A DNA stretch of 64,000 bases from Microbacterium indicum DSM 19969 (GTDB lineage Bacteria; Actinomycetota; Actinomycetes; Actinomycetales; Microbacteriaceae). Shown here one piece after another: positions 52,605 through 60,759 of the stretch. The stretch is from the NCBI RefSeq assembly GCF_000422385.1, contig NZ_AULR01000002.1, positions 62,001 to 126,000 of the forward strand, given 5' to 3'. Both the position numbers and the translations under genes were made by a program. Every line of letters starts with the position of its first letter. The stretch's first letter is position 1. A model generated the notes under the pieces. The model was not told the DNA's origin. It worked only from the letters and a program-made list of their open reading frames with translations, and ran no database searches.

Positions 52605-53848
52605 GCGGCCTCGCCCTCGCGCGGCGCATGCGTCGTGGAGGGCAGCGCGGGCAGCAGGAGGTCGGCCCGCGCGACGTCGCCGATCACGATGACGGCGGGG
52701 TTGCGCACGCCGGCGCGCGCCGCATCGACGCCGGCCCGGCCGAGCGTCGTGCGGGTCGTGCGCTGGTGCTCGGTGTGCCCGCTCTCGACGAAGGCGACGG
52801 GCCGATCCGCCGGGACGCCCTGCGAGAGCGCCTGTGCGGCGAGCGCGGGGAACGCGGCGACGCCCATGAGCAGGACCGTCGTGACGGTGTCGTCGGCGAG
52901 CGACGCGAGGGCTGAGGGGCGCAGGCCCATCTGCCCGTTCATGACGTGGACGCTCGAGGCGACGCCGCGGTGGGTCACGGGGATCCCCGCCGCCTGCGGC
53001 ACCGAGACGGCGCTCGTCGTTCCGGGGACGACCTCGACGGGCACGCCGGCCTCGAGGCAGGCCGTGACCTCCTCGCCGCCGCGGCCGAAGACGAACGGAT
53101 CGCCGCCCTTCAGCCGCACGACCCGCTTACCGGCGCGGGCGCGGGCGACGAGGATCGCGTTGATCTCGTCCTGCGGAACCGGGTGGTGCCCCGGCGCCTT
53201 GCCGACGTGGACGATCTCGACGTCGGGGTCGAGCTCGTCGAGCACGGCCGCCGCGCCGAGGCGGTCGGCGACGACGACGTCGGCCTCCGCGATGAGCCGA
53301 CGCGCGCGCAGAGTCATGAGGTCGACGGGCCCCGGGCCGCCGCCGACGAGCGACACCTGGCCCGCGGCCGAGTCGCGCACACGGCGCAGGGGAGCGGATC
53401 CGGACTCGAGGAGCTCGCGGATCGACCGGTTCACGCGGGCGGTGCGCCGCGGGTCGACGCCCGCGTCGCTCGTCGTGCCGACGAGGACGTCGCCGGCGCG
53501 CGTCTCGGCCGTCATGCGCGCGGATCCGTGGGCGCCGTCGGACGCGTTGATGCAGAAGGTCCGCGCGGCGTCGCACCACGCGGCGACGGCGGCGTCGGTC
53601 TCGGCGTCGCCCGTCGCGGTGTGCACGAGCCACGCACCCGCCACGTCGCGCTCGGCGACGGGCTGCGCGCGCCAGGGGATGTCGTTGTCGGCGACGATCT
53701 GGGCCGTCTCGGGCGCGAGGACGGGCGAAACGATCTCGATCTCCGCCCCCTCGCGGAGGAACCGCGGAAGCCTCCGGGCCGTGACCGATCCGCCGCCCAC
53801 GACGACGACCCGCCGACCGGCGAGCGAGACACCGAGCATCGTCGTCAT
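52601..53848 (-). CDS. cysG: Siroheme synthase CysG-type (precorrin-2 dehydrogenase and uroporphyrinogen-III methyltransferase)
   Basis: A 415-aa bifunctional enzyme. Residues 1 to about 150 are the NAD-dependent precorrin-2 dehydrogenase (VVVVGGGSVTARRL, CINASDGAHG); residues about 165-405 are the SAM-dependent methyltransferase (VGGGPGPVDLMTLRA, VVRLKGGDPFVFGRGGEE, TSAVSVPQAAGIPVTHRG). With CbiX it turns uroporphyrinogen III into siroheme. ATGA overlap with nnaR; one base after nirD. Confidence 0.92.
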   Translation of the reverse strand: MTTMLGVSLAGRRVVVVGGGSVTARRLPRFLREGAEIEIVSPVLAPETAQIVADNDIPWRAQPVAERDVAGAWLVHTATGDAETDAAVAAWCDAARTFCINASDGAHGSARMTAETRAGDVLVGTTSDAGVDPRRTARVNRSIRELLESGSAPLRRVRDSAAGQVSLVGGGPGPVDLMTLRARRLIAEADVVVADRLGAAAVLDELDPDVEIVHVGKAPGHHPVPQDEINAILVARARAGKRVVRLKGGDPFVFGRGGEEVTACLEAGVPVEVVPGTTSAVSVPQAAGIPVTHRGVASSVHVMNGQMGLRPSALASLADDTVTTVLLMGVAAFPALAAQALSQGVPADRPVAFVESGHTEHQRTTRTTLGRAGVDAARAGVRNPAVIVIGDVARADLLLPALPSTTHAPREGEAA

Positions 53849-53849
53849 G

Positions 53850-54221
53850 TCACGCGTCCTTCCACTTGATGAGGACCTGGCCCTCGTCCACCGCGACCGG
53901 GTACACGGGGATCGGGCGCTCGTCCTTGCCCTGCGTCTCGACGACGGCGCCGGTGCGCAGATCCCAAGCCTGCTTGTGCAGCGGAGACGCGATGGTCGGC
54001 ACCTCGGATCCGTCGGCCAGCATCTTCGTGCCGACGATACCCCGGCTCAGCACGTTGGCATCGCCGTACGGGTCATAGTTCGACACGGCGCGCACCGTGC
54101 CGTCGGCGAGGCGGAAGAGCGCGACCTGCGTCGCGCCGAGGAGCGCCGCGCGGCCGCGCTCGACGAACAGGTCGTCGAGGGCGCACAGGCGCACCCACGT
54201 GCTCGTGACCGTGCCGCTCAT
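53850..54221 (-). CDS. nirD: Nitrite reductase small subunit NirD
   Basis: A 123-aa Rieske-fold subunit of NAD(P)H nitrite reductase. The segment IASPLHKQAWDLRTG stands where Rieske proteins have Cys-x-His; here Ser replaces Cys, so no [2Fe-2S] cluster is held, as is normal for NirD. ATGA overlap with nirB. Confidence 0.92.
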   Translation of the reverse strand: MSGTVTSTWVRLCALDDLFVERGRAALLGATQVALFRLADGTVRAVSNYDPYGDANVLSRGIVGTKMLADGSEVPTIASPLHKQAWDLRTGAVVETQGKDERPIPVYPVAVDEGQVLIKWKDA

Positions 54222-56800
54222 CGGCGCACCTCCAGCGTCGTCCCCGCGATCATGACGGCGCCGTCGCGCTTCTCGTCGGCCGACGCGGGCCGCACCTGCC
54301 CGCGCTCCGCGACGTAGGCGAGCGAGGGATCCGCGGTGTCCGGGGCGTTGACGAACGACTCGAAGCGCTTGAGCTTCTCGGGGTCGGCGAGCGTCGCCGC
54401 CCACTCGTCCTCGTAGTTCTCGACGTGGCGGGCCATCGCGCGGTCGAGGTCATGGGCGATCCCGAGGGAGTCGTCGAAGATGACCTCGCGCAGCCCGTCG
54501 ATGCCGCCCTCGAGCTCCGCGAACCAGGGCGCCGTGCGCTGCAGGCGGTCGGCCGTGCGGATGTAGTACATGAAGAAGCGGTCGATCGCCCGGATCAGCC
54601 CGTCGTCGTCGAGGCCCTCGGCGAGCAGCTCGGCGTGGCGGGGCGTGAAGCCGCCGTTGCCGCCGACGTAGAGGTTCCAGCCCTTCTCCGTCGCGATGAT
54701 CCCGGCGTCCTTGCCGCGGGCCTCAGCGCACTCGCGGGCGCACCCCGAGACGCCGAGCTTGAGCTTGTGCGGCGAGCGGAGGCCCCGGTAGCGCAGCTCG
54801 AGACGGACGGCCATCCCGACGGCGTCGAGCACGCCGTAGCGGCACCAGGCGGATCCGACGCAGCTCTTCACGGTGCGCAGCGACTTGCCGTACGCCTGTC
54901 CCGACTCGAAGCCCGCGTCGACGAGCTCGCGCCAGATGTCGGGCAGCTGCTCGAGCCGCGCGCCGAACATGTCGATGCGCTGGCCGCCCGTCAGCTTCGT
55001 GTAGAGGCCGTACTTCCGCGCGACGCTCCCGATCACGATGAGCCCCTCCGGCGTCACCTCGCCGCCCGGCATGCGCGGGACGACCGAGTACGAGCCGTCC
55101 TTCTGCATGTTCGCCATGACGTGGTCGTTGGTGTCCTGCAGCGTCTGGGTCTCGCCGTCGAGGACGTGCTCGCCGACGAGGCCGGACAGGATGCTCGCGA
55201 CGGTCGGCTTGCAGACGTCGCAGCCGCGGCCGTGGCCGAAGCGCTCGATGATCGCCGAGAAGGTCCGGAGCTCCGACACGAGGACGGCGTCGAAGAGCTG
55301 GCGGCGCGACATCGCGAAGTGCTCGCACATCGCGTTCGAGACCGTCTGGCCCATGTCGGTGAGCTGCTTCGCCGTGATCTTCTTGACCATCGTGAAGCAG
55401 GATCCGCAGGTCGCGCCCGCCTTCGTGCAGGCCTTGACCTCGGTCGCGTCGGCGCAGCCCTCGTCGCGGACGGCTTCGCGGATCCGTCCCGCCGTCACGC
55501 TCGAGCAGGAGCACACGACGGCCTCGTCGGGCAGGTCGCCCGTCGGCGCCTCGACGCCGTCGGCCGGCATGAGGTACGCGGCGGGGTCGGCGCCGAGCGC
55601 GCCGCCGACGAGCGGGCGCAGCGAGCCGTACGCCGCGGCGTCGCCGACGAGGATGCCGCCGAGGAGGGTCTTCGCGTCGTCCGAGAGGACGAGCTTCTTG
55701 TAGACGCCCGCGACGGGGTCGGTGTAGACGACGTCGAGCGCGCCCGGGGTCTCGGCCATCGCGTCGCCGAAGCTCGCGACGTCGACGCCCGAGAGCTTGA
55801 GCTTCGTCGACTCGTCGAAGCCGAGGAAGGTCGCGTCGCCGCCCAGGAGGCGATCCACCGCGACCTCGGCCATCGCGTACCCGGGGGCGACGAGGCCGAC
55901 GCAGCGGCCGCCGAAGCTCGCGACCTCGCCGATGGCCGAGATCGCGGGATCGGAGGTTCGGCAGGCCTCGTCGATGATCACGCCCCCGCGGGGCGCGCTC
56001 TCGAGCTGCGCGCCGCGGGCGATCGTGTCGTTGGGGCGGACGCCGACCGTGAAGACGACGACGTCGGCGCTCTCGTACGATCCGTCGCGCAGCTCGAGGC
56101 CCGCGACGCAGCCGGAGCGGTCGGGGTCGATGCGCGTCGTGCGAGCCTCGGTGCGCACGCCGATCCCGCGCTGCGTGATCAGGCGGCCGAGCACCTCGCC
56201 GGCGGCGCGGTCGACCTGCGCCGACATGAGGTGGGTGCCCGACTGCAGCACTGTGCACTCGACGTCGAGGCCCTGCAGAGCGCCCGCCGCCTCGAGGCCG
56301 AGGAGCCCGCCGCCGACGACGCGGCCGACGAGCGGGCGGCCGAGCTCGGCGCGGCGCCGCGCGACGAACGCCGTGAGCGCGTCGAGGTCGTCGATCGTGC
56401 GGTAGACGAAGGTGCCGGGGAGGTCTGCGCCGTCGACGTCGGGGCGCGCGGCGAAGGATCCCGTCGCCAGGACGAGCGCGTCGTAGGCGTGCTTCGCGCC
56501 GCTCGCGGTCCGCACCGTGCGCCGCTCGCGGTCGATGACCTCGGCCGGGTCGCCTGGGACGAGCGTCACGCGCGGATCCTCGAACGGGTCGCGCGCGAGC
56601 GTCAGCTCGTCGGGCGTGCGCCCCGAGAAGAAGGACGTGAGGCCGACGCGGTCGTACGGGTGGCGCCCCTCGTCGCCGATCACGGTGACGCGCATGTCGG
56701 CGCCGCCGCGCGCGACGAGGCTCTCGACGAAGCGGTGCGCGACCATGCCGGCGCCGACGACGACGACGCGGCCGGGGGAGAGGGGTGTCACGGGTGGCAT
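54218..56800 (-). CDS. nirB: NAD(P)H-dependent nitrite reductase large subunit NirB
   Basis: An 860-aa enzyme reducing nitrite to ammonium. Order: FAD domain (VVVVGAGMVAHRFVE), NAD domain (RVVGGGLLGLEAAG), BFD-like [2Fe-2S] site (VVCSCSSV and ACTKAGATCGSC), then sulfite/nitrite reductase repeats with the siroheme-[4Fe-4S] cysteines in SCVGSAWC and SGCARECAEARG. Length is normal. It leads nirB-nirD-cysG-nnaR-cbiX, all overlapping or one base apart. Confidence 0.95.
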   Translation of the reverse strand: MPPVTPLSPGRVVVVGAGMVAHRFVESLVARGGADMRVTVIGDEGRHPYDRVGLTSFFSGRTPDELTLARDPFEDPRVTLVPGDPAEVIDRERRTVRTASGAKHAYDALVLATGSFAARPDVDGADLPGTFVYRTIDDLDALTAFVARRRAELGRPLVGRVVGGGLLGLEAAGALQGLDVECTVLQSGTHLMSAQVDRAAGEVLGRLITQRGIGVRTEARTTRIDPDRSGCVAGLELRDGSYESADVVVFTVGVRPNDTIARGAQLESAPRGGVIIDEACRTSDPAISAIGEVASFGGRCVGLVAPGYAMAEVAVDRLLGGDATFLGFDESTKLKLSGVDVASFGDAMAETPGALDVVYTDPVAGVYKKLVLSDDAKTLLGGILVGDAAAYGSLRPLVGGALGADPAAYLMPADGVEAPTGDLPDEAVVCSCSSVTAGRIREAVRDEGCADATEVKACTKAGATCGSCFTMVKKITAKQLTDMGQTVSNAMCEHFAMSRRQLFDAVLVSELRTFSAIIERFGHGRGCDVCKPTVASILSGLVGEHVLDGETQTLQDTNDHVMANMQKDGSYSVVPRMPGGEVTPEGLIVIGSVARKYGLYTKLTGGQRIDMFGARLEQLPDIWRELVDAGFESGQAYGKSLRTVKSCVGSAWCRYGVLDAVGMAVRLELRYRGLRSPHKLKLGVSGCARECAEARGKDAGIIATEKGWNLYVGGNGGFTPRHAELLAEGLDDDGLIRAIDRFFMYYIRTADRLQRTAPWFAELEGGIDGLREVIFDDSLGIAHDLDRAMARHVENYEDEWAATLADPEKLKRFESFVNAPDTADPSLAYVAERGQVRPASADEKRDGAVMIAGTTLEVRR

Positions 56801-56822
56801 GCGGCCACGCTAGGAATCGGGT

Positions 56823-56861
56823 GTTACCCGGCGGATCCCCCGGCGATTACCCCGGACGAAC
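56823..56861 (+). promoter_or_regulatory. GlnR-like box array upstream of nirB
   Basis: GTTAC-N6-GATCC (56823-56838), then seven bases, then ATTAC-N6-CGAAC (56846-56861): four half-sites spaced like the a1-b1-a2-b2 GlnR site. The first half-site is exact, the others have one or two mismatches. It lies 23-61 bases before the nirB ATG, so it would overlap or adjoin the promoter. Confidence 0.45.
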
Positions 56862-56863
56862 GA

Positions 56864-56898
56864 AACCCTCACATCCGCCACTGCGGGATGTGAGGGTT
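56864..56898 (-). terminator. Terminator of map
   Basis: Perfect 13-bp stem (AACCCTCACATCC/GGATGTGAGGGTT) with a 9-nt loop, 14 bases after the map stop on the minus strand and followed by TTTCGTTCG. It separates map from the nirB operon. Confidence 0.75.
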
Positions 56899-56912
56899 CC
56901 GTGCGCGACGCG

Positions 56913-57680
56913 TCACGCGCGCGACAGGATGATGGGCCCCGTCTCGGTGATCGCGATCGTGTGCTCGCTGTGGGCTCCGCGCGATCCGTCGGCGCTGCGC
57001 AGCGTCCATCCGTCGCGCTCGTCGGTCACGAGCTCGTCGGTCGTCTGCAGGAACCACGGCTCGATCGCGATGACGAGACCCGGGCGCAGCGGGAAGCCGC
57101 GGCCCGCGCGGCCCTCGTTCGCGATGTGCGGGTCGCCGTGCATCGTGCGCCCGACGCCGTGGCCGCCGAAGTCGGTGTTGATCGTCAGGCCCTCGGCATG
57201 AGCGACCTCGGCGATCGCCGCCGAGATGTCGCCGACGCGGTTGCCCGGCTGCGCTGCCGCGATGCCGCGCTCGAGCGCGGTCTCGGTCGTCTCGATGAGG
57301 CGCAGGTCCTCGGGGCGGGGCGTTCCGACGACGAACGAGATCGCCGAGTCGGCGACCCACCCGTCGACCGAGACCGCGAAGTCGAGCGTCACGAGGTCGC
57401 CGTCGCGCAGGTCGTAGTCGTACGGCATGCCGTGGAGCACGGCGTCGTTGACCGAGGTGCAGATGACCTTGCCGAACGGGCCGCTGCCGAACGAGGGCGC
57501 GTAGTCGAGGTAGCAGGACTCGGCGCCCGCACGGCGGATCAGGTCGTGGGCGCGGTCGTCGATCGCCAGAAGGTTCGTGCCGACCTTCGTCTCCTCGCGC
57601 AGGGTCTGGAGCGTCTCGGCGACGAACCGGCCGGCCGGCTTCATCTGCTCGATCTCGGCGGGGGTGCGCAGTTCGATCAT
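56913..57680 (-). CDS. map: Type I methionine aminopeptidase
   Basis: A 255-aa cobalt/iron-type peptidase that removes the initiator Met. Metal ligands are visible in LDFAVSVDGWVADSA (Asp pair), GHGVGRTMHGDP (His), IEPW (Glu) and SEHTIAI (Glu). It lacks the SH3-type N-terminal extension of MetAP1c. ATG at 57680 follows AGAGGA. Confidence 0.94.
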   Translation of the reverse strand: MIELRTPAEIEQMKPAGRFVAETLQTLREETKVGTNLLAIDDRAHDLIRRAGAESCYLDYAPSFGSGPFGKVICTSVNDAVLHGMPYDYDLRDGDLVTLDFAVSVDGWVADSAISFVVGTPRPEDLRLIETTETALERGIAAAQPGNRVGDISAAIAEVAHAEGLTINTDFGGHGVGRTMHGDPHIANEGRAGRGFPLRPGLVIAIEPWFLQTTDELVTDERDGWTLRSADGSRGAHSEHTIAITETGPIILSRA

Positions 57681-57702
57681 GGAGGTCCTCTCGTTCCCCG
57701 CC

Positions 57703-57708
57703 ATTCTC
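57703..57708 (-). promoter_or_regulatory. Candidate -10 box of map
   Basis: GAGAAT on the minus strand, 22 bases before the map ATG, leaving room for a short leader with the AGAGGA site. Confidence 0.35.
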
Positions 57709-57722
57709 CCGCACGGATCCGG

Positions 57723-57913
57723 TTGGCGGGTGTGCGTCGGGTGTGGCAGAATGGTCGATTGTGCCGTGACCGGCGCGCCCGTCGGTGCGCCTCGTTTCGA
57801 CTCTGCCGCAGGGGGAGTCGAGGGTCCGGGCCTCCGCCCCTCCTCACCGCACGAACACACTCTTCCACTTCCGGATGCGACCGACCCGCGGCGGCCGCAG
57901 AAAGCGATTCAGC
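57723..57913 (+). promoter_or_regulatory. rplS promoter and long 5' leader
   Basis: TTGGCG (57723-57728) and CAGAAT (57747-57752) with an 18-bp spacer form one of the few promoters here with a recognisable -35. The start near 57759 gives a leader of about 154 nt, long for this genome, containing GACTC/GGAGTC as a possible small stem. No protein gene fits in it. It may hold autogenous control of L19; I cannot match a known leader family. Confidence 0.5.
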
Positions 57914-58264
57914 ATGAACATCCTCGACGCCGTCGACGCAGCCTCGCTGCGCAGCGACATCCCCGAGTTCGGCCCCGGCGACACCGTCAAGGTGCACGTC
58001 AACATCATCGAGGGCAACCGCTCGCGCGTCCAGGTCTTCCAGGGCATCGTGATCGGCCGCCAGGGCGATGGCCTGCGCGAGACCTTCACCGTCCGCAAGA
58101 TCAGCTTCCAGGTCGGCGTCGAGCGCATGTTCCCCGTGCACTCGCCGATCATCGAGAAGCTCGAGGTCGTCAGCCGCGGCGACGTGCGCCGCGCCAAGCT
58201 GTACTACCTCCGCGAGCTGCGCGGCAAGAAGGCGCGCATCCGCGAGAAGCGCGAGAACGGCTGA
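57914..58264 (+). CDS. rplS: 50S ribosomal protein L19
   Basis: A 116-aa ribosomal protein with [19 protein letters not shown] and [14 protein letters not shown], diagnostic of L19. ATG at 57914 gives the normal N-terminus. It is followed by a strong hairpin and then lepB and rnhB, the usual order. Confidence 0.97.
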   Translation: MNILDAVDAASLRSDIPEFGPGDTVKVHVNIIEGNRSRVQVFQGIVIGRQGDGLRETFTVRKISFQVGVERMFPVHSPIIEKLEVVSRGDVRRAKLYYLRELRGKKARIREKRENG

Positions 58265-58281
58265 TACCCAGCTTCTTCCGA

Positions 58282-58321
58282 GCACATCGCCCCGCGACGC
58301 CTGCGTCGCGGGGCGATGTGC
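58282..58321 (+). terminator. Terminator after rplS
   Basis: Perfect 19-bp arms (58282-58300, 58303-58321) with a 2-nt loop: a very stable GC-rich hairpin between rplS and lepB, so lepB needs its own promoter. Confidence 0.85.
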
Positions 58322-58341
58322 ATGTGGGAACCTGATCTGTG

Positions 58342-59076
58342 ATGTCTTCCGAAGCACCTGCCGCGTCAGAGCGCCCGTCGCGTCGTCGCGGCGCGCTCAT
58401 CTTCCTCCGCGACATCGTCGTGATCGTCGTGGTCGCCGTCGTCGTCTCGGTGCTCATCAAGGCCTTCGTCGTCCGCTCCTTCTACATCCCGTCCGCCTCC
58501 ATGGAGGAGACGCTCATGACGGGCGATCGGATCCTCGTCGACGAGCTGACGCCCGACTGGACGGGCTACCACCGCGGCGACGTCGTCGTCTTCGCCGACC
58601 CGGGCGGGTGGCTCACGGACGTCCCCGCGACCGAGACGAACCCGATCGCGAGCGGGCTCGACTGGGTCCTCACCTCCGTCGGGCTGTCGGCGAGCGACTC
58701 GAACGACCACCTCGTGAAGCGGATCATCGGCATGCCGGGCGATCACGTCACGTGCTGCAACGCGCTCGGTCAGGTCGAGGTCAACGGGGTGGGGATCGAC
58801 GAGCTCGACTACCTGAACCTGCCCGACGGATCCACGCTCGCGTCGACGATCGACTTCGACGTCACGGTTCCCGAGGGATCCGTCTGGGTCATGGGCGACA
58901 ACCGCAACCGCTCCGAGGACTCGCGCTACCACGAGGACCTGCCGGGCGGCGGGTTCGTGCCGATCGACGACATCGTCGGGCGCGTCTTCCTGCGCACCTG
59001 GCCGCTGGGCGACATCGGCGTCGTCGGCGGCGGGACCGACGCGTTCCTCGGCGTGCCCGACCGGTCGAAGGAGTGA
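58342..59076 (+). CDS. lepB: Signal peptidase I
   Basis: A 244-aa membrane protease. One helix near residues 19-40, then the catalytic Ser in YIPSASMEETL and catalytic Lys in HLVKRIIGMPGD, box E MGDNRNRSEDSR. It cleaves Sec signal peptides. The frame also opens with a GTG three bases earlier (58339). Overlaps rnhB by 4 bases. Confidence 0.93.
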   Translation: MSSEAPAASERPSRRRGALIFLRDIVVIVVVAVVVSVLIKAFVVRSFYIPSASMEETLMTGDRILVDELTPDWTGYHRGDVVVFADPGGWLTDVPATETNPIASGLDWVLTSVGLSASDSNDHLVKRIIGMPGDHVTCCNALGQVEVNGVGIDELDYLNLPDGSTLASTIDFDVTVPEGSVWVMGDNRNRSEDSRYHEDLPGGGFVPIDDIVGRVFLRTWPLGDIGVVGGGTDAFLGVPDRSKE

Positions 59077-59744
59077 CGCCGGTCGTCGAGCCCTCGCTCG
59101 ATCTCGAGAACCGGCTGCTCGAGAGCGCGCCCCTCGTGATCGGTCTCGACGAGGTCGGCCGGGGCGCGCTTGCGGGCCCCGTCACGGTGGGCGCAGCGGC
59201 GATCGACGCCGCGGCCGCAGCCGACGGCGTTCCGGACGGGCTGCGCGACTCGAAGCTCGTGACCGAGAAGCGGCGGCCCGCTGTGGCCGAGCGGACGGCT
59301 GCCTGGGTGCGCTCGTCGGCCCTCGGCTGGGCGACGCCCGGCGAGGTCGACGAGGTCGGGATCCTCGGCGCACTCGGGCTCGCGGCGGCGCGCGCCCTCG
59401 CGGGGCTCGCGGCTTCGGGGATCGACGTCGGATCCGCCGTGGTCCTCCTCGACGGGGATCGCGACTACGTGTCGAGCGTCGCGCGGGCCGAGCTCGGGCG
59501 CCTCGACGTCCGCACGGTCGTCAAGGGCGACCGCGACAGGGCGTCGATCTCGGCCGCCTCCATCGCGGCGAAGGTCGAACGGGACGCGCTGATGGCCGCG
59601 CTCGCGCCCGGCTTCGAGCCGTACGCGTGGGAACGCAACAAGGGCTACGCGAGCCCCGCGCACCGGGCCGCGATCGCCGACCACGGCCTGACGATCCACC
59701 ACCGCCGCTCGTGGGCGATCGCGCCCGCCGACGGCCTGTTCTGA
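59073..59744 (+). CDS. rnhB: Ribonuclease HII
   Basis: A 223-aa nuclease removing RNA from RNA-DNA hybrids. Catalytic acids in GLDEVGRGALAGP (Asp-Glu), LLDGDRDY and SAASIAAKVERD. GTG start at 59073 with AAGGAG upstream. Confidence 0.94.
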   Translation: MTPVVEPSLDLENRLLESAPLVIGLDEVGRGALAGPVTVGAAAIDAAAAADGVPDGLRDSKLVTEKRRPAVAERTAAWVRSSALGWATPGEVDEVGILGALGLAAARALAGLAASGIDVGSAVVLLDGDRDYVSSVARAELGRLDVRTVVKGDRDRASISAASIAAKVERDALMAALAPGFEPYAWERNKGYASPAHRAAIADHGLTIHHRRSWAIAPADGLF

Positions 59745-59750
59745 ACCTCG

Positions 59751-59756
59751 TAGGAT
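59751..59756 (+). promoter_or_regulatory. -10 box of the DUF2469 gene
   Basis: TAGGAT, nine bases before the ATG at 59766. Confidence 0.5.
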
Positions 59757-59765
59757 TGACGCACC

Positions 59766-60098
59766 ATGGATGACGACGTCTTCGACGACTTCGACCGAGA
59801 GCTCGAGCTGGCCCTGTATCGCGAGTACCGCGACGTCGTGGGGCAGTTCCAGTACGTGATCGAGACCGAGCGGCGGTTCTACCTCGCCAACGAGGTCGGC
59901 GTCGTGCGCCACGACACCGAGAACGACTTCTACTTCGAGCTGACGATGCGCGACGTGTGGGTGTGGGACATCTACCGCGCCGACCGATTCGTCACGTCGG
60001 TGCGCGTCCTGACCTTCAAGGACGTCAACATCGAGGAGCTCTCGCGCCGCGACTTCGAGCTGCCCGACGATCTGTCCCTCGGCGGCAAGAGCAGCTGA
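59766..60098 (+). CDS. DUF2469 family protein
   Basis: A 110-aa acidic, soluble protein rich in aromatic residues (FYFELTMRDVWVWDIYR). It matches DUF2469, found next to rnhB in nearly all actinobacteria; function unknown. Confidence 0.9.
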   Translation: MDDDVFDDFDRELELALYREYRDVVGQFQYVIETERRFYLANEVGVVRHDTENDFYFELTMRDVWVWDIYRADRFVTSVRVLTFKDVNIEELSRRDFELPDDLSLGGKSS

Positions 60099-60120
60099 CC
60101 CGCCCCGCCCGGCGCCCGGC

Positions 60121-60213
60121 CCGGCGCAGGAGTACGGCGGATCTGTCCGTCGCGGCGTCTCGCCCGGCGTGTTGCGACCCCTCGGGGGTGTTTCTGCCGT
60201 AGTCGTGCGCCGG
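60121..60213. repeat. Hairpin repeat element A1
   Basis: Ends CCGGCGCAGGAGTACGGCGG and CCGTAGTCGTGCGCCGG fold back into a stem of about 24 pairs with two G-G mismatches. The inner part has CGTCGCGGCG and GTGTTGCG. A gene-free stretch (60099-60759) holds this and three related elements. On the minus strand it reads ACTACGGCAGAAAC, the same word found in B1 and B2. Confidence 0.8.
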
Positions 60214-60273
60214 CGTCGGGCGGCCGCGTCCGGGTCGACTCGGGTGGTGCGCAGCTCGCGATGTTGCCCTGGC

Positions 60274-60365
60274 CCGGTGCAGGAGTACGGCGGATCTCTC
60301 CGTCGCGGCGTCTCGCCCGGCGTGTTGCGGCCCCTCGGGGTGTTTTCGCCGTAGTCGTGCGCCGG
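60274..60365. repeat. Hairpin repeat element A2
   Basis: A near copy of A1, 153 bp further on, same orientation. Outer stem CCGGTGCA/TGCGCCGG keeps pairing through a T-G wobble where A1 has C-G. Central sequence is almost identical to A1 with a few substitutions and one base deleted. Confidence 0.8.
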
Positions 60366-60454
60366 CGTCGCGGAGGGACAGGGCGGCCGGGCGGTTGGCG
60401 TCCGCGCGGGAGCCGCGGGCGCAGGGGGCGAGGCGATGCCGATCCCCGTCCCCG

Positions 60455-60535
60455 CCGTGCAGGAGCACGGCAGAAACTGTCGCGGCGGCGCCGTGTCCAG
60501 GCGAGTCGGGGAGTTCCTGCCGTCGTCCTGCACGG
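60455..60535. repeat. Hairpin repeat element B1
   Basis: 81 bases bounded by CCGTGCAGG and CCTGCACGG, a perfect outer stem, then GCACGGCAGAAACT against AGTTCCTGCCGTCGTC. It is in the opposite orientation to A1/A2. The G-G mismatch at the fourth pair of A1 is G-C here. Confidence 0.8.
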
Positions 60536-60638
60536 GCGCGGGGCGGCGCGGCTGGGGGCTGGCGGTCGACCGGCCGACCGGCCGAGCAGCATGGGGCGGG
60601 CATCGGGTGGCGGGCGCCCGGTGCCCTCCGGCACCGGA

Positions 60639-60720
60639 GCAGGAATACGGCAGAAACTGTCGCGGCGGCGCCCCGGGCGGCGTGTCGAGGCGCGTCGGCG
60701 GGCTCCTGCCGTCGTCGTGC
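60639..60720. repeat. Hairpin repeat element B2
   Basis: 82 bases, same orientation as B1 and 184 bp after it. Shares GGCAGAAACTGTCGCGGCGG with B1; ends GCAGGAATACGGC and GCCGTCGTCGTGC. The outer stem is weaker. It ends 40 bases from the stop of dprA. Confidence 0.75.
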
Positions 60721-60759
60721 GCGGCGCAGGGGATCGAAGCCTGGCGGGGAGGCGCCGGG

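Noticed and set aside
60121..60720. The four repeat elements as a CRISPR array
   Set aside because: Units are 81-93 nt palindromes, variable, in two orientations, spaced by 60-100 bp; no cas genes.
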